Counted from the stretch's first letter, positions 46,126 to 55,389 are shown. The stretch is 64,000 nucleotides of DNA from Bifidobacterium bohemicum DSM 22767 (GCF_000741525.1 NZ_JGYP01000005.1:209666-273665); one strand, 5' to 3'. Notes: generated by a model not told the origin, from the letters alone. Numbers and translations are program-made.

Positions 46126-47652
46126 TCAGTCCTGTTTCGCGTTCGCAATCAGGAACGGCGCGCCGCCGAGGTTGAGCGTTCCGTCGCCGGCCACGTCGCC
46201 TTCGATTGGAATCACGCCGCGGATATGCCTGGGGCTCCCGTTGAAAGTGGGGCTGGTGCTCGGTGCCGGCGAGAAGCGAAGCGTCCCACTTACGGTCAGC
46301 CCGTTGTTGACGTATTTGGGGCGCATTGACCGCTGCATTCCGTTGTTCTCCTGGCGGGTTGCGCCGTCGGATGAACGGCCGTTGGTGCCTGAATCGGTTT
46401 TCATCGGGTTTTCGGGCACGCTGGCATCGTCGAATTCGCCAATGTAGTCGCGCCCGTCATCGAGGTTGGTGTTGTCGGTCCGGATGTCGCCGTCTGCGTG
46501 TTCTTCACTGGTTGCGTTCACTGCCAAGTTCTTGTGGACGACAGCGTCTTCTGATTCATCGGGTGACTCGTCGAGCCCATCTGCCCGGTCGTCCGTGCTT
46601 TCACTGAGGTTGGTCTCGTCAATGTTGCGGTTGGCGTCGGCATCCGCAACGTCGGCATCCGTGTCGTCGGTATCGGCGTCTGCATCCATGCCGTCGGTAC
46701 CGGTGCCGTCCAGGCCGCTGCCCATCGCCGTGTCCGCGTCGTCAGCTTCCGTGCCTGAGTCGTCGTCGGGCTTGTCGCCTGACCATTCGTCGGGCCCGGC
46801 CGCGTCTTTCTGGTTGTGGTCGGACACGCTGGCCGGTTCCGAGGATGCGTCGTCATGCTCTTCGGTGTTCAATCCGTCGGAAAGCGATGCCTCGTCGTCG
46901 GTGGCATCCGCATCGTCGCGCTTGTCGAAATGGTATTCCGGCACCGACTCGCGTTCGCTCAGCCGTTCCATCAGCGGCATCCGCGCGCCATGCTGCCAGG
47001 CCTGGCTCGACGCATCGTCGTCACCGTCATCCGAATCGGCGCCGCGACCGAGATGGTATTGCTCCTCGGTGATTTTCCCGTCGAGCAGCATACGCGCGTC
47101 GGCTGGTACGTCGACCCCGCGCGCATAGGGGGAGGCCAGCAGCGACTGCCATCCTTCCGAAGGCAGGTAGCCGCTTTTGACTCCGCTGCGGGCGTCACCC
47201 GAGTAGGTGTGGGCCAGGTCGTCCACCTTCTCGTTGCCGGGGTTGCCGTTGTGCCCTTTGACCCAGACGAACCTCACCGGCCCTTCACGCCTGCTGATTT
47301 CGGCGTCGATGGCCTTGATCAGGGGCGCGTTCTTCACCGGCTTCTTCTGCGAGTTCTTCCAGCCGTTCCTCTTCCAACCCCTGACCCATGTCGTGGAGCA
47401 GTTGATGGCGTACTGTGAATCGGTCTCGATGGTCAGCGGCTCGGATCCGCGATGCGCCCGCAGAGCCTCGAGCACCGCGCACAATTCGCCAATCTGGTTG
47501 GTGCCGTTGGTGGCGCCGCCCGCGTCCGAGTCGCCGTCGTGCTGATGGCCTTCGGTGCGCGCCGCGTTCGCCGCGTGATCCGCCCATGCCCAGCCCATCG
47601 GCCCGTTGGGATTGCCTAGTGCACTGCCGTCAGTGGAAACCGTAATCGTCAT
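46126..47652 (-). CDS. rnhA: RNase HI with very long acidic C-terminal region
   Basis: The first 150 residues are a complete RNase HI, with catalytic acids D8 (STDGSA), E56 (IGELCAVLEAL), D78 (ETDSQYAI) and D144 or D145 (NEKVDDLA). It cuts RNA in RNA-DNA hybrids. A linker with a GYLPSEGWQSLLASPYARG block follows. Then come about 230 residues dominated by aspartate, alanine and threonine, and a conserved-looking end (SGTLRFSPAPSTSPTFNGSP). The total is 508 residues against about 155 usually. TAGGCT at 47660-47665 lies seven bases upstream of the ATG at 47652. Confidence 0.88.
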   Translation of the reverse strand: MTITVSTDGSALGNPNGPMGWAWADHAANAARTEGHQHDGDSDAGGATNGTNQIGELCAVLEALRAHRGSEPLTIETDSQYAINCSTTWVRGWKRNGWKNSQKKPVKNAPLIKAIDAEISRREGPVRFVWVKGHNGNPGNEKVDDLAHTYSGDARSGVKSGYLPSEGWQSLLASPYARGVDVPADARMLLDGKITEEQYHLGRGADSDDGDDDASSQAWQHGARMPLMERLSERESVPEYHFDKRDDADATDDEASLSDGLNTEEHDDASSEPASVSDHNQKDAAGPDEWSGDKPDDDSGTEADDADTAMGSGLDGTGTDGMDADADTDDTDADVADADANRNIDETNLSESTDDRADGLDESPDESEDAVVHKNLAVNATSEEHADGDIRTDNTNLDDGRDYIGEFDDASVPENPMKTDSGTNGRSSDGATRQENNGMQRSMRPKYVNNGLTVSGTLRFSPAPSTSPTFNGSPRHIRGVIPIEGDVAGDGTLNLGGAPFLIANAKQD

Positions 47653-47758
47653 AGACTCCAGCCTACGGGTCGCCACCGAAATTGAGTCATCACCGGGTCG
47701 TTTCGTCGCCGACAGGGGCGTTATGCGCGTCCATGACGGCGATGAAACCGGATCCTCC

Positions 47759-49435
47759 CTACTCGCCCAATGCCTTGGCAACCACCTCGTCTGCCTCGGC
47801 GAGCACCGTTTTCAGCGCGTCGGGGGAGACGAACGACTCGGCGTAGACCTTGTAGATGTTCTCGGTGCCGGAAGGGCGGGCCGCGAACCAGTTGTCCTTG
47901 GTCGTCACCTTCAGGCCCCCGATCGGCGCGTCGTTGCCCGGCGCGTGCGTGAGTTTGGCGGTAATCGGCTGGCCCGCCAGCGTGCTTGCGGTGATGTCGT
48001 CACCCGATAGCGTCGCGAACCTCTGCTTCTGTTCGAGCGTGGCGGGGGTGTCGACGCGCTCATACCAGCTCTGGCCAAAACGCGCGACCTGATCCTTGTG
48101 TAGTTCTGCCGGATTCTTGCCGGTTTTCGCCGTGATCTCCGCGGCCAGAAGGTCCGGAATCAAGCCGTCCTTGTCTGTCGTCCACACGTGGCCGTCCCGG
48201 CGCAGAAAGCTCATGCCGCTGCTTTCCTCGCCCCCAAACGCCACTTCACCGGTGAACAGCGGATCGACGAACCATTTGAACCCGACCGGAACTTCCACAA
48301 GCCTGGCGCCGATAGAGGCCGCGACGCGGTCGATTAGACCGGAGGAGACGAGCGTCTTGCCCACTCCGGCTCTCTTCGGCCAGTCCGGTCGCGCGCCGCC
48401 GAACAGGTACTCGATGGCGACGGCGAGGTAATGGTTCGGGTTCATCACCCCCCAGTCCGGGCAGACGATGCCGTGCCGGTCGGCGTCCGGGTCGGTGCCG
48501 CCAACCAGGTCGTACTTGCTCCATGCTCCGGCATCGAGCTCGTCCACAAGCCCCTTCATCGCGTATTGCGAACTGGGGTCCATGCGGATTCTGCCGTCAT
48601 GGTCCACTGTCATGAATCGCCAGGTCGGGTCCACGTCGGGTCGTACCACGCCGATGTTCAGGCCGTACCTCTCGTTGATCAGCGGCCAGTAGTTTACGCT
48701 CGCACCGCCGAGCGGGTCGATGCCCAGGCGCACCCCGGAGGAGCGGATCACGTCGAAATCGATCACATCGCCAAGGTCGGCGACATAGTGCTCGCGATAG
48801 TCGAAACGCTCGACGAAGGGGGACCTGAGCGCCTGCTGGTACGGTACGCGTTTGACTGAACGATATGAGCCCAGTAATTCATTGGCCCGTCGTGCTATCG
48901 CTCCGGTCGCCTCGGCGCTGGCCGGTCCGCCGGTCACAGGGTCGTATTTGAAGCCGCCGTCTGTGGGCGGGTTGTGCGAAGGCGTCACCACGATGCCGTC
49001 GGCCAGCCCTTGTCCGCTGAAACGCTGCGTGCCGTCGGCCGCACGGTTGTGGGTCAGGATCGCCTGCGAGATGACGGGGGTGGGCACGAAATCGTCCCGC
49101 GAGTCGATTCGCACGGTCACCCCGTTCGCGACGAGCACCTCAATGGCGGTCTTCGTCGCGGGGGCCGACAGCGCGTGGGTGTCGCGGCCCAGATACAAGG
49201 GTCCGGTGACGCCCGCCTGTTTGCGATATTCGGCGATCGCCTGTGAGATGGCCACGATATGCGCCTCGTTGAACGAGGTCTTGAGCGAGGAGCCGCGGTG
49301 TCCGGAAGTGCCGAAGGAGACACGCTGTTCGGCGATTTGTGGGTCCGGGACGTCCTTGTAGTATCTGTTGATGACCTCATCGACGTCAATGAGGTCCGCT
49401 TGGGTGGCGGGTCTGCCCGCATTGTTTGCTACCAT
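47759..49435 (-). CDS. pgm: Phosphoglucomutase (alpha-D-glucose phosphate-specific)
   Basis: Pgm interconverts glucose 1-phosphate and glucose 6-phosphate, linking galactose, glycogen and cell-wall sugar metabolism to the bifid shunt. The 558-residue protein has RVSFGTSGHRGSS near residue 40, the phosphoserine loop VTPSHNPPTDGGFKY, the metal loop DPDADRHG, and the sugar loop GGEESSGMSF. CACAAT (49442-49447 on the minus strand) ends six bases ahead of the ATG; a G-run alone lies between, so leaderless initiation is possible. Confidence 0.96.
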   Translation of the reverse strand: MVANNAGRPATQADLIDVDEVINRYYKDVPDPQIAEQRVSFGTSGHRGSSLKTSFNEAHIVAISQAIAEYRKQAGVTGPLYLGRDTHALSAPATKTAIEVLVANGVTVRIDSRDDFVPTPVISQAILTHNRAADGTQRFSGQGLADGIVVTPSHNPPTDGGFKYDPVTGGPASAEATGAIARRANELLGSYRSVKRVPYQQALRSPFVERFDYREHYVADLGDVIDFDVIRSSGVRLGIDPLGGASVNYWPLINERYGLNIGVVRPDVDPTWRFMTVDHDGRIRMDPSSQYAMKGLVDELDAGAWSKYDLVGGTDPDADRHGIVCPDWGVMNPNHYLAVAIEYLFGGARPDWPKRAGVGKTLVSSGLIDRVAASIGARLVEVPVGFKWFVDPLFTGEVAFGGEESSGMSFLRRDGHVWTTDKDGLIPDLLAAEITAKTGKNPAELHKDQVARFGQSWYERVDTPATLEQKQRFATLSGDDITASTLAGQPITAKLTHAPGNDAPIGGLKVTTKDNWFAARPSGTENIYKVYAESFVSPDALKTVLAEADEVVAKALGE

Positions 49436-49786
49436 GCCCCCATTGTGCCACGCGGCTTCGCCTTGCGTGGGGGGGGGCAGGATTTTCTGTTGTTCATTCG
49501 CATGTCGAATCGCACATGGAGGTCGTGCGTTCAGGCATCGTTTCGGTGCCGTTGCGCCGGCGGGGACGGTGGTGCGGCGAATCGTATTGATGCCGCGTTC
49601 TTGCGCGCGCCTTGATAATTCGATTCAGGCGTCGAGATCGGTCGGGGTTTTGCATGGGGAAACGCCGCTGATTGCAATGCCTGTCAGGTCGGCAACGGGC
49701 AAATGTGGACGTTTTGTATAGCGTAATATATACAATGAATCGCAAATACTGGCACGTCCAGAGCGTCCGGCGACGAAAGGTGCGTT
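49436..49786. other. Divergent promoter region between pgm and the DUF3290 gene
   Basis: No gene is supported. An AT-rich segment contains TGTATAGCGTAATATATACA at 49715-49734, an imperfect dyad with six-base perfect ends that may be an operator or promoter of the DUF3290 gene. Confidence 0.45.
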
Positions 49787-50227
49787 ATGACGTTTTACGG
49801 AATCGGTTATCTCAAGAACCAGCACAGCCTCAACATGTTCATAGGTTTCGCGATCATCGGCGTGTTGTGCCTGGCGCTTGTCGTCTTCACTGTGTTGTAT
49901 CTGCGGCACCGTCTGCAGACCAAATACCGTGACCTCGGCATCATCGCACTGCTTCTGGTCGTGGTCGCCTTCGGCAGCGGCTACACGCGTTTCGAGAAAA
50001 GCGAGACCAATACCGCCAAGGCCACGCAGATGGTGGGCTTCGTCCAGCAGGTCGCCAAGGACAGCGGGGTCGATCAGGACAAAGTGTTCGTCAATTCGAA
50101 GTACCTGAACCAGGATGTGATCGTCAAGGTGGACAAAAAATACTATACGGTCGAACTCAACACGGATTACACGGCCTATCGCCTGACCCCCACGTACATG
50201 CTCGCCGACGTTACCATTGAAAGGTAG
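49787..50227 (+). CDS. DUF3290 family membrane protein
   Basis: The 146-residue protein matches the DUF3290 pattern: a short N-terminus (MTFYGIGYLKNQHSLN), two hydrophobic segments (IGFAIIGVLCLALVVFTVLY and LGIIALLLVVVAFGSGY) and an extracytoplasmic domain. Members are found in Firmicutes and bifidobacteria beside a YetF-type DUF421 gene, as here, nine bases upstream of the next start. The biochemical role is unknown. CGAAAGG precedes the ATG. Confidence 0.85.
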   Translation: MTFYGIGYLKNQHSLNMFIGFAIIGVLCLALVVFTVLYLRHRLQTKYRDLGIIALLLVVVAFGSGYTRFEKSETNTAKATQMVGFVQQVAKDSGVDQDKVFVNSKYLNQDVIVKVDKKYYTVELNTDYTAYRLTPTYMLADVTIER

Positions 50228-50236
50228 GCAGCCATC

Positions 50237-50875
50237 ATGCTTATCAGCACTTCCCTCATCGCCAAACTCGTCGTCGGCATCGTCTTCCTGATCGTACACA
50301 TCAACCTGTTCGGCAAATCCAATCTCGCCCCCACGAGCCCGATGGACCAGATACAGAACTACGTGCTCGGCGCCATCGTCGGCGGCGTGATATACAACGA
50401 ACAGATCACCGTCCTGAATTTCTTCTTCGTGTTGGTCACTTGGACGTTGCTGTGCATGATCATCAAGTTCGCCAAGGATCATAACCGCACGGTCAAGGGG
50501 ATCATCGACGGCAAACCCCAGGTGATTATCACGGACGGGCGCATCGATGTGGAACGGTGCATGAAGAGCGGCATTTCGGCCAGCGACCTCATGCTTAAGC
50601 TTCGGGCGCAGGGCATCTACGAGATATCCAAGGTCAAGAAGGCCTATTTCGAGCAGAACGGTCAACTGACCGTGATCTCGTATGGCGAGGACACGCTCAG
50701 GCTTCCCGTGATTGCGGACGGTCAGGTTGACGCTGATGTGCTCGATGCCATTCATCACGATGAGGACTGGCTTGAACGGCAGGTCAAGGAGCAAGGGTTC
50801 AAGGGGCTCGGCTCCGTCTACCTCGGCGAATACATCTCAGGCAAGCTGGAATTGACCGGTTACGCCGGGCAGTAG
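50237..50875 (+). CDS. DUF421 (YetF) family membrane protein
   Basis: The 212-residue protein has three N-terminal hydrophobic segments and a soluble YetF-like C-terminal domain (IDGKPQVIITDGRIDVERCM, then SDLMLKLRAQGIYEISKVKK), the arrangement of the DUF421 family. Family members are linked to membrane stress and sporulation in bacilli without a defined activity. It follows the DUF3290 gene at nine bases and is surely co-transcribed with it. Confidence 0.88.
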   Translation: MLISTSLIAKLVVGIVFLIVHINLFGKSNLAPTSPMDQIQNYVLGAIVGGVIYNEQITVLNFFFVLVTWTLLCMIIKFAKDHNRTVKGIIDGKPQVIITDGRIDVERCMKSGISASDLMLKLRAQGIYEISKVKKAYFEQNGQLTVISYGEDTLRLPVIADGQVDADVLDAIHHDEDWLERQVKEQGFKGLGSVYLGEYISGKLELTGYAGQ

Positions 50876-51082
50876 CGGGCTTGCGGGCGATTCTCGTGGC
50901 ACATCCTCCCCACCCCCATCGCCATTGATTTTGTGGTCACTTTCGCATACATGAATCTGAAGCGTTCGAAGTATGGGAAGGTGATGGATATTGAGACGAC
51001 CCGTCAACCTTTTGCGTATCCTGGCCGGCACCTACGGAGTGGAATCCGAAGGCGCCGGCCGTCTGGCGTGTGAGGATGCTCC

Positions 51083-52189
51083 CTATTCCGCGTCCTGTTC
51101 GACAGGGCCGGATGCGGGCACCCGCACTTTCAGGGCCTTGTGCTCGACGGTGAAACGGATATGGCTGGTGGTCCCCAGCATATCCCCGTCCACCTGCGCG
51201 AGAGCGGGTTTTTCAAGACGCAACTCGGCGCTAACGCCCTGAATCTGATCCATGGTCGAGTTTTCGGATATCGGGTTTTCGTTGACTTTGCCGGTGACGG
51301 TCTGTTGGACCACGCCCCCGAACAGGTTCAGCCAACCAAGCAGTCCGCCGTTGGTGTCGATGATCTCGAAGTCCAGCAGGCCATCGTCGTATACGGCGTT
51401 CGGCATGAGGGAGAAGACGGGGATCTGCCCGCAGTTGCCGGCCATGAAAGTGCGGAAATGGACCTTGGAGGCGGTGCGGGTGCTGCCGTCGGCGTTCGTG
51501 ATCGACACGGACGCGCGGTATTTCGGGGCGAACAGGTGCTTCAGCCCGCCGGAGAAGTAGGCGAGCCAGCTGATGTTCTTCTTCAGCTCCGGGTCGGTGT
51601 CGTCGATCATATCGGCGTCGAAGCCGGTGCCGGCTATGATCAGGAACGCGTGGGCATGGTCGTCGTGCCGGTCCAGCAAAGCCATGCGGCCCATGTCCAC
51701 CATGCGCTCGCCGCGTGAGGTGGCGACGGTCAGCGCCGCTTCTATGTCGTCGACCGGGATGCCCATGTTGCGGGCGAACAGGTTGCCGGTGCCGATGGGC
51801 ACGATTGCCAGCGTCTTGCCGGTGCCGGAGACCGCGCTGGCCACGGTGCGCACGGTGCCGTCCCCGCCCACCGCCACGAGCACGTCCGCACCGCGCCGCA
51901 TCGCGTCCATCGCGCAATCGCGGCCGGTGCGCTCCAACGTCGTGTCGATGAACTCGATGTCCGTGATGCCTTTGGCGTCGCAGAACTCCTCTATGCGGGC
52001 GCGGCTGCGCTCGGCCGCCGGTTTTGACGGGTTGATGATGAAAGCGTACCGAACCTGATCATCGTCGCGTTTGTTGAATTCCATGACACGCCTGCGTCGC
52101 AGATCGTACCTGATGCCCACGATGGCGCACACCGCGGCGACAAGAACAAGGGCAGCCACGGCGATGATGATGATCACAGTTTTCGACAT
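51083..52189 (-). CDS. Diacylglycerol kinase family lipid kinase
   Basis: The 368-residue protein has an N-terminal membrane anchor (IIIIAVAALVLVAAVCAIVG) followed by a diacylglycerol/sphingosine kinase-type catalytic domain. ADVLVAVGGDGTVRTVASAV and LAIVPIGTGNLFARNMGIP are the ATP-binding glycine-rich motifs. Bacterial relatives (DgkB, YegS) phosphorylate diacylglycerol or related lipids to phosphatidic acid. The substrate here is inferred from family only. No ribosome binding site is visible; CACAAT lies a few bases upstream of the ATG. Confidence 0.9.
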   Translation of the reverse strand: MSKTVIIIIAVAALVLVAAVCAIVGIRYDLRRRRVMEFNKRDDDQVRYAFIINPSKPAAERSRARIEEFCDAKGITDIEFIDTTLERTGRDCAMDAMRRGADVLVAVGGDGTVRTVASAVSGTGKTLAIVPIGTGNLFARNMGIPVDDIEAALTVATSRGERMVDMGRMALLDRHDDHAHAFLIIAGTGFDADMIDDTDPELKKNISWLAYFSGGLKHLFAPKYRASVSITNADGSTRTASKVHFRTFMAGNCGQIPVFSLMPNAVYDDGLLDFEIIDTNGGLLGWLNLFGGVVQQTVTGKVNENPISENSTMDQIQGVSAELRLEKPALAQVDGDMLGTTSHIRFTVEHKALKVRVPASGPVEQDAE

Positions 52190-52448
52190 GCTTTATATTG
52201 TGTATCCCGCACGGTCGCGAACCGTGATTTTGGCCGCAACGCTAACGATTCCTACACGCAACCGGCACCGGGCCTGGTCGGAGGATGTGCAGGGCCTGCA
52301 TTTGTGGCAAGTGCGAGATGCGGACCGCTGGATTCCACGGGACGTTAACCGGCGAATTTATTGGGCTTATATGTTTGCGGAACCGCTTCGTGGCCACCGC
52401 TTGCTTGCCTTACCGATTGTGTCCCTTTACGTCGGTAGACTTTGCTAT

Positions 52449-53735
52449 ATGTTAGATATACAATTCATTCGTGAAAATCCCGACGTGGTGCGCGAATCCC
52501 AGCGTAAACGCGGGGAGTCCGTCGAACTCGTGGACGAGGTGCTGCGTCAGGACGAGGCACGCCGTGCCGCGCTCAAGTCATACGAAGACGCACGGGCCAG
52601 CCAAAAGGCGATGGGCAAGAAGGTCGCCTCCGCGCCGGCCGATCAAAAAGCAGCCCTGATTGCACAGACCAAGGAACTCGCCGGCAAGGTCACTGAGTAC
52701 AAGAAGGCGTCGGACGACGCCGCGGCGGCTTACACCAAGGCCATGTGGCGGTTTTCCAATATCGTGGAGCCTGAGGCGCCCGAGGGTGGCGAGGACGATT
52801 ACGTGGTGGTCAGGAAGGTCGGCACGCCGCGTGATTTCAAGGCGGAGGGCTTCGAGCCGAAGGATCATCTGACGTTGGGCGAGGGCGTTGCCGGTATCGA
52901 CATGCGTCGTGGCGTCAAGGTGTCCGGGTCGCGTTTCTATTTCCTGCGTGGCGCCGTGGCCCGCATGCAGATCGCGATGCTCACCATGGCCGTCGACCAG
53001 GCCGAGGAGAACGGCTTCACGCTGGCGATCACGCCGACGCTGGTGCGGCCGGAGATCATGGCCGGGACGGGATTCCTCAACTCGCACGCCGACGAGATCT
53101 ACCGTCTGCGCGAGCCCGACGACCAGTATCTGGTCGGCACGTCCGAGGTGGCGCTCGCGGGCATGCATGAGGATGAGATCCTCGACCTGTCCGACGGTCC
53201 GCTCAAGTACTGCGGCTGGTCGAGCTGCTATCGGCGCGAGGCCGGCGCGGCGGGCAAGGACACCTCGGGCATCATCCGCGTCCACCAGTTCGACAAGGTG
53301 GAGATGTTCGTGTACTGCAAGCAGGAGGAATCCCGCGAGATGCACCAGCAGCTGCTGGGCATGGAGGAGCGGATGCTCGCCAAGGTCGAGGTGCCGTATC
53401 GCACGATCGACACCGCCGCCGGTGATCTGGGTTCTTCGGCCGCACGCAAGTTCGATAACGAGGCTTGGGTGCCGACGCAAGGTCGTTACCGCGAGCTTAC
53501 GTCCACCTCGAACTGCACGGAATACCAGGCGCGTCGCCTGAACATCCGGGAGCGCTGCGAGGACGGCTCTACGCGTGCGGTGGCCACGCTCAACGGGACG
53601 CTTGCCACGACGCGCTGGCTTGTGGCGATCCTTGAGAACCACCAGCAGAGGGACGGTTCCATCGAGATCCCGAAGGCGATGCGCCCTTACATGGGGGGTC
53701 GCGAGGTCATCGAGCCGACCAAGTGGGAGGCGTGA
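52449..53735 (+). CDS. serS: Seryl-tRNA synthetase
   Basis: SerRS attaches serine to tRNA-Ser. The 428-residue class II enzyme has the N-terminal coiled-coil arm (residues 30-100) that reads the long variable arm of tRNA-Ser, motif 2 in CYRREAGAAGKDTSGIIRVH and motif 3 in NGTLATTRWLVAILENHQQR. TAGACT at 52436-52441 ends seven bases before the ATG and there is no Shine-Dalgarno sequence, so the mRNA is probably leaderless. A terminator follows. Confidence 0.97.
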   Translation: MLDIQFIRENPDVVRESQRKRGESVELVDEVLRQDEARRAALKSYEDARASQKAMGKKVASAPADQKAALIAQTKELAGKVTEYKKASDDAAAAYTKAMWRFSNIVEPEAPEGGEDDYVVVRKVGTPRDFKAEGFEPKDHLTLGEGVAGIDMRRGVKVSGSRFYFLRGAVARMQIAMLTMAVDQAEENGFTLAITPTLVRPEIMAGTGFLNSHADEIYRLREPDDQYLVGTSEVALAGMHEDEILDLSDGPLKYCGWSSCYRREAGAAGKDTSGIIRVHQFDKVEMFVYCKQEESREMHQQLLGMEERMLAKVEVPYRTIDTAAGDLGSSAARKFDNEAWVPTQGRYRELTSTSNCTEYQARRLNIRERCEDGSTRAVATLNGTLATTRWLVAILENHQQRDGSIEIPKAMRPYMGGREVIEPTKWEA

Positions 53736-53788
53736 GGCTTCCCCGATCGTCCTCGTGACGGTACGTGGCTATATGCTCGCGCAATACG

Positions 53789-53826
53789 AACCCGTCGCAA
53801 TCCTTGCGGTTGCCGACGGGTTTTTG
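53789..53826 (+). terminator. Terminator of serS
   Basis: AACCCGTCG-CAA pairs with TTGCCGACGGGTT with one bulge around CCTTGCGG, followed by a T-rich tail. Confidence 0.8.
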
Positions 53827-54156
53827 ATTTCGGAACACTCAAGCTCGTGGGGGCAGACCTTTTAAACGGTTCTAGGGTTGAGTATGACTGTCGACGGTCG
53901 CATCAAGTTTCTTATGATTCAATGTTTGTCGCTTCAGCGGGTGTTCAATGATTGATGGACTGCGATTCGTGATCCGCACAGTTTTGCTTGTTGGGAGGGG
54001 GCGATGCCGTTGGGGGTCTGCCCTGTGCCGGAGCATTTACGCCGGTTGTTCTTTCCTATCGGAGTCCTCGGTGTTTTTTCGGTGTGGTCTGTCTGTGGGG
54101 AGTTGTTATAATCCTTGAGTTGCATGTGTTCCTGTGTGTGTCGGATTGTGCAGCAT
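53827..54156. other. Spacer between serS and tRNA-Ser(UGA)
   Basis: No gene is supported. The tRNA promoter probably lies in GTTGTTATAATCCTTG near 54101-54117, where TATAAT is a perfect -10 element. Confidence 0.5.
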
Positions 54157-54241
54157 GGACAGGTGTCTGAGCGGTCGAAAGAGACGGTCTTGAAAACCGT
54201 TGAGGAGCAATCCTCCGCGAGTTCGAATCTCGCCCTGTCCG
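54157..54241 (+). tRNA. tRNA-Ser(UGA)
   Basis: The acceptor strand GGACAGG pairs with CCTGTCC. The anticodon loop CTTGAAA within ACGGT/ACCGT gives anticodon TGA. The long variable arm (GAGGAGCAATCCTC) and T loop are of class II type. TATAAT lies about 40 bases upstream. It marks the left edge of the accessory region. Confidence 0.95.
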
Positions 54242-54247
54242 CAAACG

Positions 54248-54277
54248 GGGTTCCGAGCAAGTGCTCGGAACCCTTTC
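54248..54277 (+). terminator. Terminator of tRNA-Ser(UGA)
   Basis: GGGTTCCGAGCA and TGCTCGGAACCC form a perfect stem with a short AG loop, followed by TTTCGTTT. Confidence 0.9.
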
Positions 54278-54528
54278 GTTTAGCCGAAAAGTCAATGATG
54301 GCAGCGGTTTCGATGTTATTGACCCTTATCCGTATGGAACCGTATGGACCCTTCAATACGTTCCTCTAACGGTGTGAGTTACTGGACGAGTTTCCTGACT
54401 GTTCGATCCAGATCCTGAGTTCTACTTAGAGGTACAGCACTGATGTTTGCTCTGATGGCATTATTAATAATCAAAGATATGATATTATTTTAATAATTTA
54501 GTTGCTAACTGTGGGGGAAGGGTGGATC

Positions 54529-54807
54529 GTGGCTTCTGAGCGCGTGTTTGTCCTTGACCAGGTGCCTCAGCGGCATCCGAATGTCACCAAAGATGACGCC
54601 GCGACGGCATGGAACCACTGTCTTGCGTGCACTCCCGCGTTCGACAAGGATCCGGATCGCTACATTGCTATCGGCATCGATGGCAAAGGGCGGTATGTCG
54701 AGTTGGTTGTCATTCGCAAACCGGGTGGCTTGTGGCTGGTCATTCATGCGCAAACGCCGCCGGAACAGGACATCAAACGGAGATTAGGTTTTGGAAGGGG
54801 CAATTAA
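54529..54807 (+). CDS. BrnT-like toxin of a type II toxin-antitoxin pair
   Basis: The 92-residue product has the compact layout of BrnT/DUF4258-type RNase toxins: DRYIAIGIDGKGRYVELVVI followed by RKPGGLWLVIHAQTPPEQDI and RRLGFGR. It precedes a ribbon-helix-helix gene with one base of overlap, the brnT-brnA order. The GTG at 54529 is used because GGGGAAGGG lies eight bases ahead. A GTG at 54511 or TTG at 54502 are alternatives. Family assignment is by pattern and context; catalytic residues were not verified. Confidence 0.65.
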   Translation: MASERVFVLDQVPQRHPNVTKDDAATAWNHCLACTPAFDKDPDRYIAIGIDGKGRYVELVVIRKPGGLWLVIHAQTPPEQDIKRRLGFGRGN

Positions 54808-55079
54808 TGAACGATGAGGAACTGTACAGGTTTTTCGGAACGACCGAAAATGATGTGGATCGCACGGTCGACAAGGTGGAGACCGGTGATTATTCTGATT
54901 TTGATTTTTCGCGGGTCATGCAGGGGCGTCCGATGGAGAAGGAGCGGATGGAGACGGTTTCCGCGCCCGTTGCGCAGTCCCGTGTGAAGGCGATGAATCG
55001 TGCTGCGAAGGCACAGGGCATCTCTCGTAGCGAATTCATTCGTCGTGCCATTGATCGTGAGCTCATGGCGTTGTCTTGA
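54807..55079 (+). CDS. Ribbon-helix-helix antitoxin (BrnA/CopG-like)
   Basis: The 90-residue protein ends with PVAQSRVKAMNRAAKAQGIS and RSEFIRRAIDRELMALS, a ribbon-helix-helix DNA-binding domain. The acidic first 50 residues likely wrap the toxin. It overlaps the toxin stop by one base (TAATG) and has AAGGGG upstream. Such antitoxins repress their own operon. Confidence 0.7.
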   Translation: MNDEELYRFFGTTENDVDRTVDKVETGDYSDFDFSRVMQGRPMEKERMETVSAPVAQSRVKAMNRAAKAQGISRSEFIRRAIDRELMALS

Positions 55080-55389
55080 GCAAATAGAGACCGCTGAAAC
55101 GGTTCGGTATGACGGAAAACGGATTGGGATTCTGAGAGGCAGATCAATATTCAGTTCTCGGGTTACCGGCATTTCGTTGAGGCCTGTACACCACCGCAGG
55201 GAGAACATTTCTGACGTAGCGAGATGCGGGGCACGGATCGAACGGGAGTAAATGCCGGGCCCCAAGTGTTTACTCAGTACTTCTAGGCGAGCTTTCACCT
55301 GCCGTTTGTAAAATGTCCTTAGCGTAGTGGCGGTAGAGGGGCAGAAGAGAAAAGCCTTCTTAAACAGCGCTGCCCGCGTCTGAATGCCG
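55080..55389. other. Spacer between the toxin-antitoxin pair and the cas control region
   Basis: No gene is supported. The stretch may include the 3' end of the orphan crRNA-like transcript if termination at 55390 is leaky. No integrase or attachment-site duplicate of the tRNA was found. Confidence 0.35.

Noticed and set aside
54241..55079. Integration of a phage or integrative element at tRNA-Ser(UGA)
   Set aside because: No integrase gene and no duplicate of the tRNA 3' end was seen in the window. The island remark is kept only as a possibility.
55080..55389. A CreT-like toxin RNA partner for the orphan guide
   Set aside because: No small frame with a ribosome binding site and rare-codon pattern could be defended, and the guide matches the cas promoter, not this stretch.
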